Shown here: in pieces, positions 53,231 through 61,818 of the stretch | Position numbering within the stretch: position 1 is the stretch's first letter | Layout of the letters: the number at the start of each line of letters is the position of its first letter | Origin: Rhizobium croatiense | Lineage (GTDB): Bacteria > Pseudomonadota > Alphaproteobacteria > Rhizobiales > Rhizobiaceae | Assembly (NCBI RefSeq): GCF_019793465.1 | Contig: NZ_JAILYJ010000020.1 | Span: 1-64,000, forward strand | Direction: 5' to 3' | DNA: 64,000 nucleotides | Made by a program: the position numbers and the translations under genes | Notes under the pieces: generated by a model | The model's database searches: none | Seen by the model: only the letters and a program-made list of their open reading frames with translations | What the model was told of the DNA's origin: nothing

Positions 53231-54172
53231 TTATGAGGCGAACGTTTTGGCAGGGGGCTTCCAGCTCAGTTCAGCCATGACGAGGCCTTCGTACCGCTCG
53301 CTGATGACGGCGCGCCTCATATTCTCGGCAAGCGGATCATGGAATATCTCGAGCGCGCGCTGGGCCGCTTCATCCGAGAGCCAGCCGTCGGATAGCCGCC
53401 AGCGTCGATAGAATAGCCAGTCAAGTTGGCCACACCGGTTTTGCTCGACGCTAGCACGCGCGCACGCCAGCTCAATTTCCGGCGGGACAATCCCGGGAGG
53501 CGCGACGTCCTGCCCTCGTCGCTTGGCGTTGGCATAGTTCGTGTCTGTGAAATTGCGGATACGTGTCGCACTCTTTTCGACATCATCGTCGGTGATCGTC
53601 ACGAGGCGGTCCATTTCGTCCTCGATGTCATCAGGCATCGTTTCGCACGCAGTTTTGACCGCCTCGACAAAGCGAACGTCTTCAAGGTTTGAAGGCTTCC
53701 AGCCGTCCGCATCTCGCCAGTGGATCGTCTCTGAAGCTTCTGTCCATCGCCCGTTCTCCGTGAGACCGAGGATGGCGAGCAGCGGTAAAATGTCCGTGCT
53801 AGCCCGTGCCGCGTCTGCCGTCTTGTAGGCAGCGACATTCGTGTATGTAGCCGTCCGAATTGGTTGATATGTCTCCGGTGGCGTGGGCGCTCCCGGATGC
53901 AAGAACGTTACATCCGCCAGTCCCAGGACAGTCACGCATATGTCATCCCAGCGCGGTAGAACTTCAGGTAGTTTTGGCCGGTCCTTCGCCAGCGCGCCTG
54001 GCCCGAAGCGCTCTGCCTGTCCCAACGCCACTAACGCATCACACCCCAACTGATAAGCTGTCATGCTGCTATCGGACCATCTCAGCGGTGATCGACTGTC
54101 CACTGGCAGACTTTCCTTCAGGAACTCGATGACAGCGCTTGGCCAATCGTCGTTCGGTCCGTTCGCACTCAT
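53231..54172 (-). CDS. Hypothetical protein
   Basis: 313 residues, acidic and soluble, no signal peptide or membrane segment; not recognised. Distinctive stretches: MTAYQLGCDALVALGQAERFG, WDDICVTVLGLADVTFLHPGA, WLFYRRWRLSDGWLSDEAAQRALEIFHDPLAENMRRAV. The composition and even codon use support a real gene. It lies upstream of an IS66 remnant and may be part of an older mobile cargo. Confidence 0.6.
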   Translation of the reverse strand: MSANGPNDDWPSAVIEFLKESLPVDSRSPLRWSDSSMTAYQLGCDALVALGQAERFGPGALAKDRPKLPEVLPRWDDICVTVLGLADVTFLHPGAPTPPETYQPIRTATYTNVAAYKTADAARASTDILPLLAILGLTENGRWTEASETIHWRDADGWKPSNLEDVRFVEAVKTACETMPDDIEDEMDRLVTITDDDVEKSATRIRNFTDTNYANAKRRGQDVAPPGIVPPEIELACARASVEQNRCGQLDWLFYRRWRLSDGWLSDEAAQRALEIFHDPLAENMRRAVISERYEGLVMAELSWKPPAKTFAS

Positions 54173-54385
54173 TCACTTCTCGCCACCTTGCCCGGATGAT
54201 GCAACTATTGCATGTCGTCACCAGCGCGTCATGGGTTTTGGCGTTGTGCGACGGATGTTGGTTAACAATCTCCTTCGAACCAATCAGGGCCAATGAGACA
54301 GCGACAGTCAGCTCCTCGAAAGTGCCTATCGCAGGTCATTCAGACGTCTTCATGACTAGGATGATTGCCGGGCCAGCGATCGATG

Positions 54386-55249
54386 TTATCTTGCTAGGCA
54401 ATTCCAAGGCAGGAGTTCATCAATCCGGTTCTGTTTGTGACCAGTGACGATGGCGGTAAGCGTGCTGGTCAGATAGGCCAGCGGATCAACTGCATTGAGC
54501 TTGCAGGTCTCGATGAGAGAGGCGGTGATCGCCCAGTTCTCGGCTCCCGCGTCATGTCCGGCGAAGAGAGCATTCTTCCGATTGAGGGCTATTGGCCGGA
54601 TGGTCCGCTCGACACTGTTGTTGTCGATCTCAATGCGGCCGTCGGTCAGGAAGAGCTTCAGGCCATCCCAGTATTTGGCGATGTAGGCCAAAGCCTCCCC
54701 AAGCGGGGACTTGATCGCGACACGGGCACGGTGATGGACGAGCCAGGCCTGCATGTCGGCGATCAGCGACGCTGACCGCTCCTGCCGTCCGGCAAGACGT
54801 GCCTCCGGATCAAGGCCACGCAATTCGGCTTCGATCCGATACAGTTCACCGATCCGTTTGACGCCGTCCTTGGCAATGGATGCTGTTGCGTTGCGGGTGA
54901 TTTCCACCAGCTTGCGGCGAGCGTGTGCCCAGCAATAGGCAAGCCGAATGTCGGGACCGACCCTGTCCGGTGCGATCAACCTCTTATATCCGGCATAGCC
55001 ATCGACCTGCAGGATGCTGGAAAAGTCCTGCAATATCCGTTCGGCATGAATGCCCCCGCAACCAGGCGCATACGTGAGGGCGACGCCCGGCGGAGCCCCA
55101 CCATTCCATGCACGATCATCCCCGCGAGCGCCCAGAAGTATCCGGTCTTGGTTTTGCGCGAGCCGGGATCGCGCACGGATGTGCCCAGGGATAGGTAGAT
55201 GACATCGCGCGGACGGGTGGGGCAGGCGCCTTGTGATCAAGGTGATCAT
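54386..55249 (-). pseudogene. IS66 family transposase remnant (C-terminal part, frameshifted)
   Basis: From ~55115 down it reads as the IS66 TnpC C-terminus (DRAWNGGAPPGVALTYAPG, ILQVDGYAGYKRLI, LAYCWAHARRKLVEI, IDNNSVERTIRPIALNRKN, and the short tail after the transposase_IS66_C region). Upstream, RDPGSRKTKTGYFWALA is in another frame; one base is missing at about 55122. The N-terminal two thirds, including the first catalytic Asp, and the IS66 accessory genes are absent. No terminal inverted repeat was identified. Confidence 0.85.
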
Positions 55250-55272
55250 TCCCCCTTGCCGCGATTGACTTG

Positions 55273-56430
55273 CTATCGCATCAGCCCCGCCGCTCGAAGC
55301 GCGTCGTTTATGACCTTGGCGATCTTGCCGTCGGGGGCGGCGCCAGCGACGTTGGCGCGCGACCTGGGGTAGCGCAATGCTCTATCTATCGTGGATGGAG
55401 CGGCGTCGCGCTCTTCGCGGCGGGCGAAATTCCCGGCTGCCTCAGCCTCCTCGACGTCGGCCTCCGTGGCCAGATTCCATGCATGTGCGATACGAACGGT
55501 CGAGGAAATCCCCGCCTCGAGCATATGCGGACCGGCTCTCCCGATCGCGCGATCGCTGCTCGTCGCCAGGGGAACGCCGTGGCCCATGCCCCTGACGAGA
55601 TAGATCTCGACGGCCTCCATGCCTTTCGCGTCGAGCCAGACTTTACGCCTATGGCCGCGTATCAATTCGCTCCGCGCTGGCTCGATGGCAAGGGAGTGCA
55701 CGCCGCTCCATTGCTGGGCGATCTGATCGGCATTCCTGGCCCGGACCGTCTGGTCATGCGTGCCGTGCCAGATCGAAATCCTGGGCCAGGGCCCGCGGTG
55801 GTTCGAGGCGCGCTTGAGGGCCGATTGCAGCCTGGAGACAGGCGGCGGATTGCGGCCCTGCATACGCTCGAAAGCCTCTGCTACGGTGCCTGCCACGCCA
55901 TAGGGCAGCCCGCCGATGATTGCGCCGCCTGCCAATAGCTCAGGGTAGGTCGACAGCATGACGTTCGCCATCGCACCGCCTGCCGACAGGCCTGTGATAA
56001 AGATGCGCTTGGGATCGATGGCCTGCGACTGGACGAGATGGCCGATCATCTGCCGGATGGACAATGCCTCTCCCACATCCCGGCTGATGTCGCCGGGCTC
56101 GAACCAGTTGAAGCAGAGATTGGCATTGTTCGAGCGCTGTTGCTCGGGATAGAGCACCGCAAATCCGCGCCGCTCGGCGAGTTGGGACCAGCCGGAACCG
56201 GCGGCGTAGCCCTCTGCCGTCTGTGTGCAGCCATGCAGCGCAACGACAAGCGGGGTGCCTGGAGCCATGATCGAAGGCAGATACAGCCATGCCTTCAATG
56301 ACCCCGGGTTGGAGCCAAACCTGCCGATTTCGACCAAGCGGTGATTTTCTGGGGGCTTGTCGAGCAATGTCGTCTCCTTGGCCGCCAATCGGCCTAGACA
56401 CTCGATGTGGGGACGATTGCTGCGCCGCAC
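55273..56430 (-). CDS. PHB depolymerase-family esterase (LpqC-like)
   Basis: 385 residues, alpha/beta hydrolase: LVVALHGCTQTAEGYAAGSGWSQLAERRGFAVLYPEQQ, the nucleophile GLSAGGAMANVML, IWHGTHDQTV (acid) and GMGHGVPLA (His). There is no signal peptide, so it may act on intracellular polyester or other esters. The start is uncertain: a GTG at 56430 without a ribosome-binding site, or a downstream TTG. The IS66 remnant follows its stop by ~25 bp. Confidence 0.8.
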   Translation of the reverse strand: MRRSNRPHIECLGRLAAKETTLLDKPPENHRLVEIGRFGSNPGSLKAWLYLPSIMAPGTPLVVALHGCTQTAEGYAAGSGWSQLAERRGFAVLYPEQQRSNNANLCFNWFEPGDISRDVGEALSIRQMIGHLVQSQAIDPKRIFITGLSAGGAMANVMLSTYPELLAGGAIIGGLPYGVAGTVAEAFERMQGRNPPPVSRLQSALKRASNHRGPWPRISIWHGTHDQTVRARNADQIAQQWSGVHSLAIEPARSELIRGHRRKVWLDAKGMEAVEIYLVRGMGHGVPLATSSDRAIGRAGPHMLEAGISSTVRIAHAWNLATEADVEEAEAAGNFARREERDAAPSTIDRALRYPRSRANVAGAAPDGKIAKVINDALRAAGLMR

Positions 56431-56628
56431 AATGGGATTCCAAGGTTAATTCGCGTGCGCGCATTTTTCTGGGGCCTTAAGGCATCGAAATTCCATGGGG
56501 GAGCGGCAGAGCAGCCGACAAAATAGGGGAGGGAAGCCCACCTGTCCTGCGGATAGTTGCGGCGGGCGCATAGCTGCAGTGCAAACATAGGCGCTGGCGG
56601 ATGGCGCTGGTGCGAGTATGATTATTTT
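56431..56628. other. Upstream region of the hairpin RNA
   Basis: No gene. TATGAT (56617-56622) is a possible -10 for the downstream RNA, but no clear -35 is seen at 16-18 bp. A DUF1127 gene, which precedes related RNAs in some alphaproteobacteria, is not present. Confidence 0.35.
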
Positions 56629-56789
56629 CATCGAAGCGATGCTCCTCCTCCCGCAACGCTTCGACATTCAGACGGCCCATTCCTCCTCCCGAAGGGACGT
56701 CTGTTGGAACAGCGGCACTCCTCCTCCCAAGTCGCTGTTCGGTTCTTTTAGGAAAGCCTGCCGCACCTCCTCCCGCGGCAGGCTTTTCT
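56629..56789 (+). ncRNA. Cuckoo-type sRNA with four CCUCCUCCC-loop hairpins
   Basis: Four consecutive stem-loops each expose TCCTCCTCCC or ACCTCCTCCC: TCGAAGCG/CGCTTCGA (56631-56664), CAGAC/GTCTG (56669-56703), GAACAGCG/CGCTGTTC (56707-56740) and AAAGCCTGCCGC/GCGGCAGGCTTT (56753-56786). The last stem is a Rho-independent terminator followed by TTTT. Stems differ in sequence while the loop is constant, matching the known 'cuckoo' family, which has 2-4 hairpins with CCUCCUCCC loops. The loop resembles the anti-Shine-Dalgarno end of 16S rRNA, so it could pair with ribosome-binding sites or compete for ribosomes. Transcript start (about 56629) is inferred. Confidence 0.88.
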
Positions 56790-56816
56790 ATTTCGGGGAG
56801 ATGGCCGGTCAGCCCT

Positions 56817-57080
56817 TCAGTTGACAGCGTTGCTCCTGCTCCGGATCAGCTCAAACACGCCTGAAATATCTTCGTTGCCATGTCCGGCACCGTCCCGCTT
56901 GCGGAATAGGTCCAGCATCGGGTCGAGCAGATCGGTGGCGACACCCTGCTCGCGGGTGGCAGTGAGGATGTTTTTGAGCGCTGCGGTCTGCATCGCCAGA
57001 TTCGACGCGACATTGACGCCGTGGCGGCCGGTATCGATCTTCTCCGCATATCCGGGAAGCTCACCCATCATCGCGGTCAT
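56817..57080 (-). pseudogene. C-terminal fragment of a 6PGDH-like NAD-binding oxidoreductase
   Basis: The frame KIDTGRHGVNVASNLAMQTAALKNILTATREQGVATDLLDPMLDLFRKRDGAGHGNEDISGVFELIR matches the C-terminal NAD_binding_11 helices of 3-hydroxyisobutyrate/6-phosphogluconate dehydrogenases. The Rossmann domain is missing; an AraC gene starts within the fragment's upstream side. It overlaps the end of that gene by 20 bp. Confidence 0.6.
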
Positions 57081-58116
57081 AGGCCGGCACCTGAAACCGG
57101 CGACGATAGTTCCCCGGAGCCAGGCCGGTTATCCGCCTGAACAAGCGCCGAAAGAAGGCGGGTTCCTCGTAGCCGACCTGCCAGCTTATCTCGTCGACGG
57201 AAGCTTCGGTTCGCTCCAACCGCCGCTTCGCCTCCTCGATCCGCAGCCGTTGGACATAGGCGATCGGGCTCATGCCGGTCGCCCGGGTGAACCGCCGCTT
57301 GAAGGTTCGTTCCGTCAGCCCCGCCTGCCTGACCATCTCCTCCAGCGGATTGGCGACCGAAAAATGGGCGGCAAGCCAGTCCTGTGCAGTCTGGATCGCC
57401 TGGTCGCCGTGGTCGCGCCGCCCCTCGAACACCATGTAGGGAGCCAGCCCGTCCTGGTGCCATTGCAGCGCAAAATAGCGCGCCACCGTCTGCGCCGCCG
57501 TCGCCCCCGCATGACGGGCGATCAGGTAGAGCACGAGATCGTGCCATGTCATCGAGGCGCCTGAGGTAATCAATTCGTCCCGCTGGCCGGCGACCACCAG
57601 CACCTGCTCCGGATGGATCGGCACCTCAGGATAGGCGTCGCGGAACGTCTGGGCATAGCCGAAATGGACGGTGGCATCGGCGCCATCGAAGACCCCGGTC
57701 TCGGCAAGCAGGAAGATGCCCGAACAGGCCGAGCAGATCAGCGCCCCCCTCACGTGCATCCTCCGGCACCAATCCACCAGTTCAGGATAGCGGCGCTTCA
57801 CCCAGCCTTCCGGCCCGAGCACGACCGACGGCACGATGACGATGTCGGTCCGTTCGATGTCGGCGACCGGCCGCTGCACCACCAGCGGCACGCGGCTGGC
57901 GAGCGTCAGCGGGCCGGCCCGTTCGCCGACGATCTCGACGTGGAAGGGAGGCGTCTTGGTGATGCCGTCGTCCGGCGGTACGATGGAAAAGGCGTTCATG
58001 ACATCAAAGATGCCGCTCAAGGTCGAGACTGCCGCCTCCGGCAGCGCCACCAGGCTGACATGGAGCGGCTGCGGCCCCGGCGCCCGCTCCGCCTCCTGCT
58101 GCGTTCCCGTCATCAT
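57061..58116 (-). CDS. GlxA family regulator (DJ-1/PfpI-like domain plus AraC HTH)
   Basis: 351 residues. N-terminal DJ-1/PfpI-like domain (~20-190; HVSLVALPEAAVSTLSGIFDVMNAF, DIVIVPSVVLG, RGALICSACSGIFLLAETGVFDG) and C-terminal AraC double HTH (NPLEEMVRQAGLTERTFKRRFTRATGMSPIAYVQRLRIEEAKRRLE, then YEEPAFFRRLFRRITGLAPGNYRRRF). ATG 58116 with AAGGGGGA upstream is preferred; the frame is open far upstream without meaning. Divergent from a methyltransferase gene at 58298. Confidence 0.9.
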   Translation of the reverse strand: MMTGTQQEAERAPGPQPLHVSLVALPEAAVSTLSGIFDVMNAFSIVPPDDGITKTPPFHVEIVGERAGPLTLASRVPLVVQRPVADIERTDIVIVPSVVLGPEGWVKRRYPELVDWCRRMHVRGALICSACSGIFLLAETGVFDGADATVHFGYAQTFRDAYPEVPIHPEQVLVVAGQRDELITSGASMTWHDLVLYLIARHAGATAAQTVARYFALQWHQDGLAPYMVFEGRRDHGDQAIQTAQDWLAAHFSVANPLEEMVRQAGLTERTFKRRFTRATGMSPIAYVQRLRIEEAKRRLERTEASVDEISWQVGYEEPAFFRRLFRRITGLAPGNYRRRFQVPAYDRDDG

Positions 58117-58297
58117 CGGTTCCCCCTTGGCCGCAATGATAACCCCGGAGCGCAGCCGGGGCCACTGCGGACGCGACAGCTTCTCTTGCGTGGCGCGAAT
58201 GGCCCGATCATGGCCGGCACCGCTCTGCCGCTCACGCTCCCGGTCTGCGATCCTTCCCTGGACCTCGAACGGAGGTTTCCAACCAGGGAGAAACATC

Positions 58298-59374
58298 ATG
58301 GATACCATGCAAAGCAAGACCATCGACAGTGCCAAGCTCGACACGCTGGTCGGCCGCGTCGTCAGCGATCTTTCCGCCGGCTATGGCGGGGTCATGGTCA
58401 GCCTCGGCCACCGCCTCGGTCTCTACAAGGCGATGGCCGACCGCGGTCCGCTCACGTCGCGCGAGATCGCCAGTCGCGCCCGTTGCGCCGAACGATATGT
58501 GCGTGAATGGCTGAATTCGCAGGTCGCCGGCGGCTATGTCACCTATCGTGCCGTCAGCGGCACCTATGAGCTGACGCCGGAACAGGCTTTCGTGCTGGCG
58601 AACGAGGACAGCCCCGTCTTCATCCCCAATGCCTGGGCAACGCCGGCTTCCATGTGGGCCGACGAGGAAAAGGCGGTCGAGGCCTTCCGCACCGGCGCCG
58701 GCATTCCCTGGGGCGACCATGATGGCCGGCTCTTCTGCGGCGTCGCGTCCTTCTACCGCAACGCCTACCGCGCCAGCCTCGTGCCGGAATGGCTGCCGGC
58801 GCTCGACGGCGTGGTGGAGAAGCTGAAGGCAGGCGCACTGGTGGCCGATGTCGGCTGCGGCCACGGCCATTCGACGGTGCTGATGGCGCAGGCCTTCCCG
58901 AAATCGAAATTCCACGGCTTCGACACGCACGAAAAATCGGTCGACGAAGCACGAGAGGTGGCGGGCGGGGCGGGCGTTTCCGATCGCGCGAGCTTTTCGA
59001 CCGCACGGGCGGAGACCTATCCGGGGACGGGCTATGACCTCATCTGCTTCTTCGACTGCCTGCATGACATGGGCAATCCGGTGGCAGCCGCCACGCATGC
59101 GGCCAAGGCCCTTGCCAAGGACGGCACGGTGATGCTGGTCGAGCCCTTCGCCAATGACCGGGTGGAGGACAATATCTCGCCGGTCGGCCGGCTCTATTAT
59201 GCCGCTTCGACGACGATTTGCTGCGCCCATGCGATTTCCGATGGCGGTCACATCGTGCTCGGCGCCCAGGCCGGCGAGGCAAGGCTCAAGCACGTCTTTC
59301 GCAAGGCGGGATTCACCCGCTTCCGCAAGGCCATGCAGACGCCCTTCAACCTGATCCTCGAAGCCCGCCTCTGA
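58298..59374 (+). CDS. SAM-dependent methyltransferase with N-terminal winged-helix domain (Rv2258c-like)
   Basis: 358 residues. A winged-helix domain (~20-95; GYGGVMVSLGHRLGLYKAMADRGPLTSREIASRARCAERYVREWLN) precedes a class I methyltransferase core (motif I VADVGCGHGHSTVLMAQAF near 180, YDLICFFDCLHDMGNP, GTVMLVEPFA). The layout fits Rv2258c-type proteins, whose acceptors are not known. ATG 58298 follows AGGGAGAAAC. It is divergent from the GlxA-type regulator. Confidence 0.87.
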   Translation: MDTMQSKTIDSAKLDTLVGRVVSDLSAGYGGVMVSLGHRLGLYKAMADRGPLTSREIASRARCAERYVREWLNSQVAGGYVTYRAVSGTYELTPEQAFVLANEDSPVFIPNAWATPASMWADEEKAVEAFRTGAGIPWGDHDGRLFCGVASFYRNAYRASLVPEWLPALDGVVEKLKAGALVADVGCGHGHSTVLMAQAFPKSKFHGFDTHEKSVDEAREVAGGAGVSDRASFSTARAETYPGTGYDLICFFDCLHDMGNPVAAATHAAKALAKDGTVMLVEPFANDRVEDNISPVGRLYYAASTTICCAHAISDGGHIVLGAQAGEARLKHVFRKAGFTRFRKAMQTPFNLILEARL

Positions 59375-59403
59375 CCAGACCGGCGACTGAGGGCCGGACT
59401 TCC

Positions 59404-59481
59404 ACCCCATCCTCCGTCGTCCTCCGGCGATTGCGGCCGTGGATCCCAGGCTCGAGGCCTGGGATGACGGAGGGTGGGGTG
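59404..59481. repeat. Palindromic repeat unit 1
   Basis: Outer arms ACCCCATCCTCCGTC (59404-59418) and GACGGAGGGTGGGGT (59467-59481), and inner hairpin ATCCCAGGC/GCCTGGGAT (59443-59465). It belongs to a local family (also 60095, 60836, 60939). Downstream of the methyltransferase stop, it could also act as a transcription terminator. Confidence 0.75.
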
Positions 59482-59620
59482 CTGTTGCTGCCATACTTCG
59501 CCTTGCCGCGTGGTTGCCGATTGAGTTGCTGACGACCAGGGCATTTGTCATTTGCGCTCGTGCGACTAGTTTATGGCAAGCAATCCTCCCGAATGGGAGG
59601 GGAGACGACGGGAGCAAGTC

Positions 59621-59887
59621 ATGTGCCGAAATATCAAGCCTCTCTTCAATTTCGATCCGCCGGCGACGGACGAGGAGATCCATGATGCCGCATTGCAGTT
59701 CGTGCGGAAGCTGAGCGGGACCAACAAGCCCTCGAAACGCAATGAGGCCGCCTTCGAGGAGGCGGTCAATTCCATCGCGAAGTGCGCCCACGAGCTGCTT
59801 CATTCGCTGGAGACCTCGCAGCCGCCTCGCGACCGTGCCGAAGTCGCGGCGAAGGCGCGTGCGCGATCAGCGATGCGCTTTGCATGA
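59621..59887 (+). CDS. DUF2277 family protein
   Basis: 88 residues: MCRNIKPLFNFDPPATDEEIHDAALQFVRKLSGTNKPSKRNEAAFEEAVNSIAKCAHELLHSL is the DUF2277 signature. Function unknown. ATG 59621 has GGGAGC upstream and begins the family's conserved N-terminus; the frame is open 16 codons earlier. Confidence 0.9.
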   Translation: MCRNIKPLFNFDPPATDEEIHDAALQFVRKLSGTNKPSKRNEAAFEEAVNSIAKCAHELLHSLETSQPPRDRAEVAAKARARSAMRFA

Positions 59888-60371
59888 AAAGAGGCCGATC
59901 AAGGCGCCGGCGGATTTGACCGGGCTGCCGAAGGAGCGCGCCAGGTCAATCGGCGGATCCTCGTCCACGATGTGCGCGGAAAACTGAGAGACGGTGTCCG
60001 GCAGCACGGCGGGAGGCAGCAGAGAATTCGCGTGATGTGACGCGACGTTGCCCCAGCCACCATCATGCAATCCGGCATCCATCCGCCGCGCCGGCCCCGT
60101 CCTCCGTCATCCCAGGCCTTGAGCCTGGGATCCACGGCCGCAGCCGAGGAGGGCCGCGCGGGTCCTCGGGTCAAAGCCCGAGGACGACGGAGCGTGGGGT
60201 GAGCTGTGGTGCGACACGGCGGCGAGTCACGGAAGGTACTCCATTCACAGAGTGATCTTTGCAGATGGTTGTCCCGGCGGTATCGCTTTCGGCAAGGGCA
60301 AACTTATGCTGCAGCGTGTCGATTCCGCAGCCGTGAGATCGACAAGCGTTTGTCAGCACCGGAGGATCGAC
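59888..60371. other. Gene-free region between DUF2277 and GFA genes
   Basis: It holds the palindromic unit at 60095-60200. No gene recognised; several open frames on both strands are overlaps of these palindromes. Confidence 0.35.
60095..60200. repeat. Palindromic repeat unit 2 (two hairpins within an outer inverted repeat)
   Basis: Outer arms CCCCGTCCTCCGTC and GACGGAGCGTGGGG. Inside are ATCCCAGGC/GCCTGGGAT (60109-60131) and GTCCTCGGG/CCCGAGGAC (60162-60185). Same building blocks as units 1 and 4. Confidence 0.75.
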
Positions 60372-60779
60372 ATGCCCATCTTTCATGCCAAGTGTCCCTG
60401 CGGCGCGCTTTGCCTGGAGGTCGATGGCGACCCCTTGCACAACCACATCTGCACCTGCGCGCGTTGTCAGCGTGCATCCGGCAGCGCGCTGTCACACAAT
60501 GTCTGGTTCCGCGAGGAAGATGTCCGGATCGTTTCCGGCGACCATTCGACCTGGTTTCAGCAAGGCGAAAACACGCCCGATGTGATGAAAGCCTTCTGCC
60601 GGATTTGCGGCGGCGGTGGATTCTCGAAATCCGGAGATTATTTTCCCGGCTCCGTCGTCATCGCCGGCGGCACATTCGCCGATCCATCCTTTCCTGCGCC
60701 GGATCATGTCCATTGGTGGAACAACCGTCCGCACTGGATCGGCCTCGCCGACGCAATCGAGCGTCATGGGGCAGGTTGA
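60372..60779 (+). CDS. GFA family (CENP-V/GFA-type) zinc protein
   Basis: 135 residues with the GFA cysteine pattern: KCPCGALCLEV (C8, C10), HICTCARCQRASG and FCRICGGGGF. GGAGGATCGAC precedes the ATG at 60372. It is shorter and diverged from the GFA gene at 2968. Substrate not inferable. It is flanked by palindromic units 2 and 3. Confidence 0.87.
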   Translation: MPIFHAKCPCGALCLEVDGDPLHNHICTCARCQRASGSALSHNVWFREEDVRIVSGDHSTWFQQGENTPDVMKAFCRICGGGGFSKSGDYFPGSVVIAGGTFADPSFPAPDHVHWWNNRPHWIGLADAIERHGAG

Positions 60780-60835
60780 ACGTGTCCGGGGGACAGGCTG
60801 GCGTGGCGCGCCGAAGGTCGCGGCGGCGGCCATGG

Positions 60836-60858
60836 ATTCCAGGCCCAAGGCCTGGAAT
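60836..60858. repeat. Palindromic repeat unit 3 (single hairpin)
   Basis: ATTCCAGGC/GCCTGGAAT with a five-base loop, a sequence variant of the inner hairpin in units 1, 2 and 4, followed by GACGGAGGGCGG. It lies ~57 bp after the GFA stop. Confidence 0.65.
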
Positions 60859-60938
60859 GACGGAGGGCGGCGGGGGCATCGGCAAGAGGCGCAAGGCTGC
60901 TGCTATCGCGAACCATCGCTGGATTTGCCACGGAGCTT

Positions 60939-61041
60939 ACCCCACCCTCCGGTCTTCGGGCTTGACCCGAGGACCCATGCACGCCCCCTCGGCCCCGGCC
61001 GTGGATTCCAGGCTCAAGGCCTAGAATGACGGAGGGTGGGG
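60939..61041. repeat. Palindromic repeat unit 4 (two hairpins within an outer inverted repeat)
   Basis: Outer ACCCCACCCTCCG (60939-60951) pairs with the GACGGAGGGTGGGG end (61028-61041). Inside are GTCTTCGGG/CCCGAGGAC (60952-60974) and ATTCCAGGC/GCCTAGAAT (61005-61027). The order of the two inner hairpins is the reverse of unit 2. Confidence 0.75.
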
Positions 61042-61352
61042 AGGGCCAGGCATCAGGAGGTCTTCGATGCGATCATCAGGGAGGTTGGCGATCTGCGCGT
61101 CGCCCTTGCGCGCGATCCTGACCGTGCGGACGACGACGCTGCCGTGGCAGAGGAGCCGGCGAATGATGGCGTGCGGCCGACAAGTGACCTGAATCGGATC
61201 AACAAGAGTACGCACCGCCTTGGGGCGGGGCCTTACGGAACCAACTCGCGTCGCAGAAGGTTATAGTCTCGTCGCTTGGTCATCGGTTTCGCTCGATCTG
61301 CGGGACATGATGGCCGGCGCCGGCGCTCAATAATTCACAATGGGGAAATCCT
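61042..61352. other. Intergenic region
   Basis: A 64-codon minus-strand frame (61021-61215) lacks a family signature and runs into the palindrome. No supported gene. Confidence 0.3.
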
Positions 61353-61610
61353 ATGGAAAATGAAGGTATCGGCTGGATCGCCGCAATCATCATCGGCGGC
61401 ATCGCCGGCTGGCTCGCCGAGATGTTCATGAAGAGCAATATGGGCATGCTGATGAACATTCTGCTCGGTATTGTCGGCGCCATCGTCGCCAACTTTATCC
61501 TGTCGCTCTTCGGCGTCGCCCTTGGCGGATGGCTGGGTTATCTGATCGCGGGCTTCATCGGAGCCTGCATCCTGATCGCTATTGCAAGAATGATCAGACG
61601 TCCGGCCTGA
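61353..61610 (+). CDS. GlsB/YeaQ/YmgE family stress-response membrane protein
   Basis: 85 residues with three hydrophobic segments and the family pattern WIAAIIIGGIAGWLAEMFMK, MGMLMNILLGIVGAIVANFIL, GGWLGYLIAGFIGACILI. Inner-membrane transglycosylase-associated-type protein, often induced by stress. GGGGAAA precedes the ATG. Confidence 0.9.
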   Translation: MENEGIGWIAAIIIGGIAGWLAEMFMKSNMGMLMNILLGIVGAIVANFILSLFGVALGGWLGYLIAGFIGACILIAIARMIRRPA

Positions 61611-61818
61611 CGACACAGGAGGCGCCGCCAAACCGGCCGCCTTCTTCACGCACTCCTGCCGCGCGCGAGCGTGGCTTGAGGCGTGGTCATCTCGTGTTCA
61701 AGGCGCCCGGGAAACCTTGACGTGGCGGATGCGTCAAAAGCCAGCCGGACCTTTAAGGGCAGGGGCGGATTTCCGTCTTATCGGTCTGGCGTAAAGCCTC
61801 GGCCAACGCCGCTTCGGC

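Noticed and set aside
58232..59803. Minus-strand 523-codon frame
   Set aside because: Antisense to the methyltransferase gene, which has clear motifs and a good ribosome-binding site.
60206..61024. Plus-strand 272-codon frame
   Set aside because: Overlaps the GFA gene out of frame and runs through palindromic repeats; Arg-rich, no domain.
61021..61215. Minus-strand 64-codon frame
   Set aside because: It enters the palindromic unit and has no recognisable family or ribosome-binding site.
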